Positions 8,935 to 14,709 of a stretch of DNA of 14,709 nt are shown piece after piece (the stretch's first letter is position 1; every line of letters starts with the position of its first letter). The notes beneath the pieces are model-generated. The model saw only the letters and a list, made by a program, of their open reading frames with translations. It ran no database searches and had not been told where the DNA came from. A program made the translations under genes and the position numbers. The stretch lies in the NCBI GenBank assembly GCA_027596945.1, contig JADGJH010000757.1, positions 1 to 14,709 of the forward strand. Direction: 5' to 3'. This DNA is from Physocladia obscura (taxonomy: Eukaryota; Chytridiomycota; Chytridiomycetes; Chytridiales; Chytriomycetaceae).

Positions 8935-10948
8935 TCAAAGAAAAATATCAATATCTTTTGCATACCAGTCAAGCAGCTCAGGGTGTGGGCATTTTTCTTT
9001 TCGACTATTTTCTCGGCCCTGCTCCTCCTCCGTTACATTAACACCTGAAATTTTTTTAAGCTCATTCAATGCCAAGAAACTAAATCCCTCAAAATCCAAT
9101 GGAACGCGTGAATTTTGAAACACCGCAACAGTCGCTCGAATCACCGAAACATCTCCAGCCCGTGGAACCCAATTTGCCGTGCCATTCTCATCATGCTTAT
9201 AAAGCGGTAGCAATTTGTATCCATGCGTTCCAATCCAATCGATTGCATCCAAAATGTATTCGACTTCCTGCATTGTGTGCGTGTAACTAAGATTAAAACG
9301 CGTAAATCCAGGTTTGACGCCCTCAAATCCGTTCAAGTATGCTCTTTTTCGGGCTATAACTTCATCACGGGGTGCGTCGGTGAGTTCATTCAGGTATACT
9401 CCCGCACAACTGCATCCACTGCGCTGCTGGATTCCAAATACGTCGCCAAGAACTCTGCTCACGAAATGATGGTGAAGATATTTTCCTGCAATGGGTGACT
9501 TTACCATGATCGAAAAAATTGGCAGCCGTGGGGTGTCATGGGGTCCGAGAAGCGCAATGTTTTTGTTTCGTAAAAGCCGGCTTATCGCGTATGAGGCGAG
9601 GTATTGGCTTGTGGCTGTGATGAATTCGGCTGTCATGAGTGTTTTGATGTGAAACGCAAAGCCAGCCCTGATGGCGCCGATTACGTCCGGCGTGCCGGCT
9701 TCTTCTCGCGTTTCCAATTCAGAAACGTAAGTATGAGATCCCCAAGCGTCAACCCATACAACGGTCCCGCCGCCTGGCTGTACGGGAGGGTTATTTGTGG
9801 ATGGCAGGATACAGTTTCTGAGTAAAAGAACTCCTGGAGTTCCCGGACCCCCGATAAACTTATGCGGGCTTATAATCACGGCGTCCAGCCAATCATTGCT
9901 GTCACTGTTAATCGGACACATATCAATGGATACATACGGGCCAGTAGCTGCAAAGTCAAAAAAAGCAAAACCATTGAATTTGTGCATCAGGCGCGCAAGA
10001 GCGTGGACTGGCTGAATCACCCCAACAATATTTGACCCAGCTGTGAAGGAGCCAATGAGCTTCGCTGCACCAACATGCTCCTGTTAACAAAAATTATCAA
10101 AAATCGTGGAAAAAAATTTGCAGTCAACAAACCTGCAGCCTTGATTCAAGTTCGTCAAGGCGTATGAGACCAGTTCTCGGATCAGTAGAAATAGAAACAA
10201 CTTTTGCGCCGCTTTCTCTCCATACCAATAGATTAGAATTATGCTCTGCCGATGAAACAAACACCACTACATTGTCACAGTGGCGAAGGATTGAATTGCT
10301 TTGGTTTAAGCCCATCAAGTGTGCAAGACGATTTAATCCAGCTGTGGTTCCAGAGCCAACAAAGATGCAAGATGTTTTCGATTCTGTAGAATTTGTCCTT
10401 TCCCCACCACAGGCTGATTTGATAATGTCACGTGCACTTTCACGTAAGTCCGTTACAAATCGTCCAAGAAGACCTGTTTCCGTGTGAGTGTTTGCATAGA
10501 ATGGCAAAATGTGGTTCTGGATTGCATGTTCAATGCATCGCAAGGAACGACCGGAAGCAATAAAGTCGGCGTAAATCAACGGCCGTTTACCAAACGGCGT
10601 CAATATATTGCTTGCCAGTATCATGTCCGAGTGGAGAAATTCAACTAAAAGATGAGGGTTTCTTTTGATATTGGAAGGCAAATTAAGCATCATGTCGTAC
10701 AGCTCTTGAGGTGTGCTTGGATCGTGCAAGGTAAACACTGAGGGTGAAGGGGAAGGAAGAGGAGATTGTCTGAAATCTTTGCTGTAGGGTGATTCGTTTC
10801 GTTTCTCCTGTCTGGAGCCTGCATGGAAAATGCGGCGGAATGATGGGATTATTCCATTCATTTCGGTTTTTGCTTGGAAAATGCCAAGGCCATGTTCAAA
10901 CATTATTTGTATTGAATATTTATAGCAAGAATGAATCTGGTTGTACAA
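8935..10948 (-). CDS. Class V PLP-dependent aminotransferase, cysteine-desulfurase-like (2 exons)
   Basis: This is a fold-type I PLP enzyme of the NifS/SufS/Csd group, which typically removes sulfur (or selenium) from cysteine. Minus-strand exons are 10948-10133 and 10080-8935, with one 52-bp GT-AG intron (10081-10132, phase 0), giving about 653 aa. Seen: YADFIASGRSLRCIE and YANTHTETG near the start of the domain; GSGTTAGLNRL; SAEHNSNLLVWRESGAKVV with the PLP-stacking His; GSFTAGSNIVGV; FFDFAATGPYVS with the pyridine-binding Asp; ISPHKFIGGPGTPG with the Schiff-base Lys (codon 9859-9861); and RSGCSCAG, where Cys 9412-9414 or Cys 9406-9408 fits the persulfide-forming position. The long N-terminal part, with SPLPSPSPSV and no domain, makes it longer than bacterial enzymes. 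The start is uncertain: ATG 10948 or ATG 10903 in the same frame; both precede the conserved region. The true substrate is not determined. A role in general iron-sulfur assembly is possible but unproven. Confidence 0.9.
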
Positions 10949-11527
10949 ACCGATTCATAAGAGATAGTATTTCACCCTAGATTTTCTATGTTCTTGGTCT
11001 AAAGTCTATCTTTGCGATCAAATTATTAAGTCCGCTTCCATAAAAATTTTTAATCCATTGTCCAGCACCCGCGGGGCGCTAGAAGGCTGGGGCGAAAATT
11101 TTCATCCGCGTTCGCATTCTACAAGTAAATATTTAGGTGCCGGTTTCATACATAAAATTTTTTTATTTGAATCTCGAATTTTAAAACTGTTCAGAATCAG
11201 AGCCAAACTAATTATGGGTACAAATCAGGGTGCGAAAAGTCTCAAGCGTATGTCGATTGCGTTTTACTGTTATGACGTTTCCCACTTCAAAGATGCTAAG
11301 GACACAGTCCATTCCCATTTTCAACAACATTGGAAAATTCTCTTTTTTATTCTCCCGCCATGAATGAAAATCTGACACCTTTGTCTTTGGAAATTTCAGA
11401 TATCTTCTAAACTATCAGTAAGTTCAGTATCTATTTCTGAATTTTTTAATTGTATATTAATACTACAATTTCATGAACTGTTAGACAATGATTGTTTGTT
11501 GTACTCTGTTCTCTGAATCTGCTTGGC
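10949..11527. other. Upstream region of the aminotransferase gene with a CpG-rich patch
   Basis: This should hold the aminotransferase promoter (minus strand, reading down from here). At 11069-11114 seven CpG dinucleotides lie within about 46 bases (around CCGCGGGGCGC and CATCCGCGTTCGC), next to the palindrome GAAAATTTTC at 11094-11103. This is the only such patch outside coding sequence in the window. A plus-strand frame from ATG 11214 to TGA 11363 could encode 49 residues (starts MGTNQGAKSLKRMS, ends FFILPP). It has near-normal CpG but no recognisable family, so I do not call it a gene. CpG falls away after about 11360, where the relic block begins. Confidence 0.5.
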
Positions 11528-11947
11528 TTATGCAAGAAACTCATTTGCAATTATACAATATGCTTTTGCAATCTTTTCAGGTTCTTCAAGTTGAAGATAT
11601 TTAATTTTCGCAAGGTGTAAATCTTCAAAAAAAATGCGTAGATGTATCTTGGTAGCTTTTTCCCATTTTTTAAAATTTTCATCAAAGGCTTTTAAACCAG
11701 CTTTGTGTTGTTGAATTTGGCAAAAACTCATTTTTGCTATTTTTCTTGCTCTGATTCCTGCTATGTTTGCTTTGAAATTCATTCTTTTGCTCAAAGCTGC
11801 AAATCCCAAAAGAACAAAAATGCCAAACTCTTTACAATGGTTGAATTCAATAGACATGCAAACAATCTAAAAGCCCATTGGCAGGCAGCTGTAGAACCAC
11901 AATTGATTGCCAAAGTAAAGCCCAACTGTTGTTGAAAATGATGGCAT
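11528..11947 (-). pseudogene. Unrecognised decayed coding frame with one TAG stop
   Basis: On the minus strand, 11947 to 11528 is one frame of 140 codons, broken only by TAG at 11867-11869. Below the stop lie 109 residues from MSIEFNHCKEFGIFVLL. They are basic and helical in look: IRARKIAKMSFCQIQQ, KAFDENFKKWEKATKIHLRI and KIKYLQLEEPEKIAKAY. Above the stop, FGNQLWFYSCLPMGF faintly recalls the 'CLPmGf' box of reverse transcriptases, but the sequence after it does not follow an RT, so I do not assign it. The frame lies at the edge of the CpG-starved block, which suggests a mobile-element relic. It could also be a fragment of a lineage-specific gene. Confidence 0.4.
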
Positions 11948-12485
11948 GAAAATCAAGATTTCTTTGATTTTTTTTGTGGTTCTTAAAAGCCAGGGTGAGA
12001 CTTTTTTTCTGTTTCTGGTCGTTTTTGGACATAGAAACTGCAGTTAGTCATTGTAAGACCATTATTTGACAATTAAAGACAAATAAAGGATCAATAAAGC
12101 CCTCTGCCTTAGCAAAGGAATTATGAATATTGTCATGAATTTGTGTTACTTGCTGCTTTTATCCACTTTGAAGTAGGAATAAGAGTTCATAATGGCAAAA
12201 GTTTGATCCAAATTGTCCTAAAATAAAAGAGAGATGAGCCATAAAAAGAATTAAAATAATAACCACACCCAGATTGACATGCCTGGACCTTTTTTCAGAT
12301 ATCAAAAAACAGTTGGAGATACAGTGCCTCTACTTTGTGAAAATTGGCATCCTTTATGGTGTATGGGACTATATCACTATCAGGAAAAACAGTAATCATT
12401 GTTTCCATTTGCAAAAAAATTTTGCAACCTTATGTCAGAGATATCTTGAGCATTTTTAATGCTTTGGATAGTGTATTTAAATCAA

Positions 12486-12511
12486 ATTGCTGTTGCTGTT
12501 GCTGCTGCTAC
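12486..12511 (+). repeat. Short TTG/CTG triplet-rich patch
   Basis: The run TTGCTGTTGCTG continues as TTGCTGCTGC to about 12511 and is followed by looser GTT/GGT triplets to about 12555. It looks like an eroding trinucleotide microsatellite. No open frame of note uses it. Confidence 0.6.
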
Positions 12512-12660
12512 TGAGGTTGTTGGTGTTTGTGAGGTTGTGGGAGTTGTTGCTGGTATTGACATTGTGGGAGATTCCTAAAAATAAGGAAATCAGACAGTTA
12601 TTGAATGTGTAGCTGTGATATCTGTTAAAGCCATCAAAGCTGTAGTTGTGGAAACTTGAA

Positions 12661-12676
12661 TTTTTTTTTTTTTTTT
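12661..12676 (+). repeat. Poly-T run (16 bases)
   Basis: Sixteen T residues in a row. It could be the reverse complement of a poly(A) tail left by a retroposed element on the minus strand, but no target-site duplication was identified and simple slippage is as likely. Confidence 0.6.
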
Positions 12677-13597
12677 GATAAGGTCAACTGAACAATTTAT
12701 TAAATTACTGAAGTGAAATGTTAGAAAAGAACTTGTTTGTTTTTGATGTTACCAACTGAATGAGATACTTTAGCAAACACTTGCTGAAATGTGGACAAAT
12801 GGTCCAGGTTATTGTTTGAAGCTAAGCCTGATGTTTTTAAGGAGGACAACAAAAGTAATTTTGAAGAGGATAACAATGGAAAACATGATGGAACAGAATA
12901 TCAAGAGATATTGATGTTTTTGACAACACAGGAGATTGTTCAGATGAAAGTGGGACAATAAAAGAAAATATTGATAGATGAGAAAATGGAAAATGATGCC
13001 AATAATGTGTTGTTTTTACCAATGTAGATACTTTTGCTCCATTTTCCATTGGGAACTTTTTGCAGTTTATCTTTTTGGTGAAGATATATGTTTGACTGAT
13101 TGAAAATTTGTTTGCTGAGCCAGGTTTGGCAAAAAGAAGTTTGAACCTCATCTAGACTGAAAGCCAAATCTGAAAGAAATGTATGAATTGGTTACTTATG
13201 CTGTATGTACTCATCAACTTTGGACAAATTTGAATTGATTGCAGTTATACACAGCAGTCAGAATAGTGAATAGAGAAATAATCAGACTCATCAGTCACAA
13301 TGGACCCAAAGTTGATTTCAATTGCTGCCCACAAAGTTTGATGCAATCCATTAACAAAGAGGGATTTGATGAAGGGCCAGCAGAATTTTTAAAAATAAAT
13401 ATCAAAGCTATACTTTTGTGCCAACACTGATAGGGTTCTGGAAAAATCTATGTGAACTTAGACTTTGCTGTAAACAAATAAATACATCAATTACTGGGAA
13501 CGTATTGGTACTTGCTAATGCTGGTTGCAAATTGCTACTGCCTCAACAAATTAAGCCATTGTAACTGACTCAACTGTTGCAGTAGATGTGATTTTGA

Positions 13598-14215
13598 TGG
13601 TTAAACAAAGGAATGAGTTGTTCAAAATTATTGAACTGGCTTGAATTTCCACAAAGAAAAGTTACACCAGTATTTTTTGGCAATTATGCTGGAGTGGTTT
13701 GTAATGCAAAAAGATAAGGTAAACAGGTAGAAAACAATGCAATTTGTCACCACTTACAAGCTCATCAGAGACAAGAAAAAGTGATAATTGGTCAAGGTAT
13801 CAAATATATTGACAGAGGTGAGAAGAAATCTGAAACAGTAAAAAGCTCAAAGTGGAAATTTACCAACAGCAAATTAGTTAGTCAGCAATTTGTCAAAGGA
13901 AAGCGTTTCAGAAAAGTTTCAATTTCAAAATGGGTATTTAAGCAATGGAAAATTATCTTTGAGATGTTTACAGTTTTTACTGAAACACACAAAGCTTATT
14001 ACAAAGCGTTTCTTAACAAGAGGAAAGCATTTTGGATATAACAAAGAAGTTTTCTGGTAAAACACAAAAAATTCATGAAAGGGATGGGAGGTGTGGATTT
14101 TTATGAATTCATAATAAAGAGTCAAGAGAATTGTAGAGTAGAAGGAATCATTGAAAAAGCTAATATGTGGTTTGATAACAAATTTACAAAGATGGAAATG
14201 GAGGGGAAAAAATGA
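13598..14215 (+). pseudogene. Unrecognised protein relic, two in-frame TAA stops
   Basis: A single plus-strand frame of about 206 codons runs from just after TGA 13595-13597 to TGA 14213-14215, with only two internal stops (TAA near 13712 and TAA 14039-14041). An ATG lies at 13613. The text is strongly protein-like: KVTPVFFGNYAGVVCNAKR, ICHHLQAHQRQEKVIIGQGI, KYIDRGEKKSETVKSSKWKF, KGKRFRKVSISKWVFKQWK, TETHKAYYKAFLNKRKAFW, then FMKGMGGVDFYEF and EGIIEKANMWFDNKFTKMEM. It is rich in Lys, with aromatic pairs, as in DNA-acting mobile-element proteins. GGVD recalls piggyBac's 'MGGVD' box, but nothing around it fits. I do not recognise the family. The CpG-poor setting and stops say it is a relic. An intron that removes each stop is possible but no good splice pair was seen. 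Confidence 0.5.
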
Positions 14216-14264
14216 GAGTTACACATTGCATCACCATCTCAATTGAAATTTTATTTAATTTTAT

Positions 14265-14280
14265 TTAAAAAATTTTTTAA
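14265..14280. repeat. 16-bp perfect A/T palindrome in ORC5 3' flank
   Basis: TTAAAAAATTTTTTAA is its own reverse complement and lies in a nearly pure A/T stretch (about 14245-14298), 20 bases past the ORC5 stop codon. It may mark the 3' UTR or cleavage region of ORC5, or be low-complexity sequence at the edge of the relic block. Confidence 0.45.
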
Positions 14281-14300
14281 TTTTTATTTTAAATACTAGT

Positions 14301-14709
14301 TTATGCTTTGAAATCGTGTAAATATTTTCCCAAATCAAATCTCATCCTGGCAGCAAGACCATATGCAGTCTCAAGCCCAATATTAACCTTGCATTTGACT
14401 TCATCAATCTTCATTCCACTGCTCATGCGGAGCAAGAGCCCCTTTGAAATCAGACTTGTGACTTGCATCTGGATGTCAACAAGACTTTCGATTTCAGCAT
14501 CGACTGAAGCGTCCTCTTTGATGCGGTAAAAAATTGCAAGCATGCGTTCCAAGGGGAAAGGTTTTGGACCAAGAAGTTGTTGACGAAGCTGTGAAAAAAA
14601 AAAAAAAAAAAAATTTAAAAAAATTAAAAAAGTAAGGCAAATTAAATAATTAAATAAAAAAAAAAAAAAAAAATTAATAAAACAAAACCTTTGCTGATGT
14701 TTTTTTTTA
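14301..14709 (-). CDS. ORC5: Origin recognition complex subunit 5, C-terminal part (runs off window)
   Basis: ORC5 is an AAA+-family subunit of the six-protein complex that marks replication origins and loads the MCM helicase. Only the C-terminal end is here. The last exon is 14588-14301 on the minus strand (95 residues, stop TAA 14301-14303), preceded by a 100-bp GT-AG intron (14589-14688) and the last 21 bases of the previous exon, which encode KTSAK at the junction. Seen: LLGPKPFPLERMLAIFYRI, matching the well-kept 'LLGPKpFpLeRlLAI.Y.I' of ORC5, then VDIQMQVTSLISKGLLLR, KCKVNIGLETAYGLAARM and the ending FDLGKYLHDFKA, which matches the 'f.f.kYL.dF' ending of the family. The intron is dominated by T runs on the gene strand (20 and 18 bases). 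The N-terminal ATPase domain lies outside the window. Confidence 0.88.
   Translation of the reverse strand, partial: KKKHQQRFCFINFFFFFLFNYLICLTFLIFLNFFFFFFSQLRQQLLGPKPFPLERMLAIFYRIKEDASVDAEIESLVDIQMQVTSLISKGLLLRMSSGMKIDEVKCKVNIGLETAYGLAARMRFDLGKYLHDFKA

Larger units (their letters stand above)
12022..13500. other. CpG-free relic block without a supportable gene
   Basis: Reading every line, no CG dinucleotide occurs from 12022 to 13500, while TG and CA are very frequent. No intact gene is visible. Short frame pieces suggest old coding DNA. From about 13026 to 13430 one plus-strand frame reads through WELFAVYLFGED, FGKKKFEPHLD, LKEMYELVTYAVCTHQLW and INKEGFDEGPAEFLKI, broken at 13101, 13116, 13158 and 13236, every time by TGA. 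A neighbouring frame (DTFAPFSIGNFLQFIF) competes near 13030, so the true frame is unclear. The block also has a GTT/GCT-rich low-complexity patch and a poly-T run. Confidence 0.6.

Noticed and set aside
11058..11363. 101-codon plus-strand frame in the CpG-rich patch
   Set aside because: It has no ATG at its start and no recognisable family. Only the inner ATG 11214 could start it, giving 49 residues. Noted in the intergenic entry but not called a gene.
11870..11920. FGNQLWFYSCLPMGF as a reverse transcriptase box
   Set aside because: The downstream frame shows no YVDD or other RT blocks, and a TAG follows at once. The resemblance is too short to call.
12837..13167. Minus-strand open frames of 75-104 codons
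   Set aside because: Low-complexity, Phe/Ser-rich text with no family look, typical of the reverse side of AG-rich DNA.
14090..14130. GGVD box in FMKGMGGVDFYEF as a sign of a piggyBac transposase
   Set aside because: Only four or five residues match and the flanking blocks of piggyBac are absent. The relic is left unassigned.
1..14709. CRISPR arrays, tRNA or rRNA genes, bacterial-type operons
   Set aside because: No regularly spaced repeats were seen, and no A/B-box cloverleaf or rRNA core sequence was noticed on either strand. The genes have spliceosomal introns.

Overview
This is nuclear DNA of a eukaryote, most likely a fungus and perhaps an early-diverging (chytrid-like) one. The evidence is five protein genes cut by short introns (about 47-100 bp, mostly GT-AG) and products that align well with both animal and fungal families. 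The lineage call is inference; no rRNA or other marker gene is present.

Layout. (1) 1-3250 is an AT-rich, CpG-poor graveyard of mobile-element remains: the C-terminal end of a Ty1/copia polyprotein with one frameshift (92-443), a 15-bp perfect inverted repeat (618-650), a decayed pogo/Tigger-type DDE transposase (626-1403), an unrecognised minus-strand coding relic with two TGA stops (1467-1805), and non-coding sequence. (2) 3253-10948 is a compact, CpG-normal gene block: nuclear cap-binding protein large subunit CBP80/NCBP1 (+, 13 exons), PEX11 (-, 5 exons), a TLC-domain membrane protein (-, 4 exons) and a class V PLP-dependent aminotransferase / cysteine-desulfurase-like protein (-, 2 exons). 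(3) 10949-11400 is the upstream region of the last gene and holds a small CpG-rich patch. (4) 11400-14240 is a second CpG-starved relic region, with an exactly CpG-free run of 1,479 bases (12022-13500) and two unrecognised decayed coding frames (11528-11947 on -, 13598-14215 on +). (5) 14301-14709 is the 3' end of ORC5 (-), running off the window.

The genes are unrelated housekeeping functions (mRNA cap binding, peroxisome division, a membrane lipid-type protein, sulfur/PLP chemistry, replication origin binding), so this is ordinary fungal-style gene order and not an operon or a cluster. CBP80 and PEX11 converge tail to tail with 74 bp between stops. PEX11, the TLC gene and the aminotransferase run head to tail on the minus strand.

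No convincing new biological system was found. The points most worth following are the sharp CpG contrast between gene block and relic blocks (a likely footprint of 5-methylcytosine decay), two relic protein families I could not name, and an unusual intron in CBP80.
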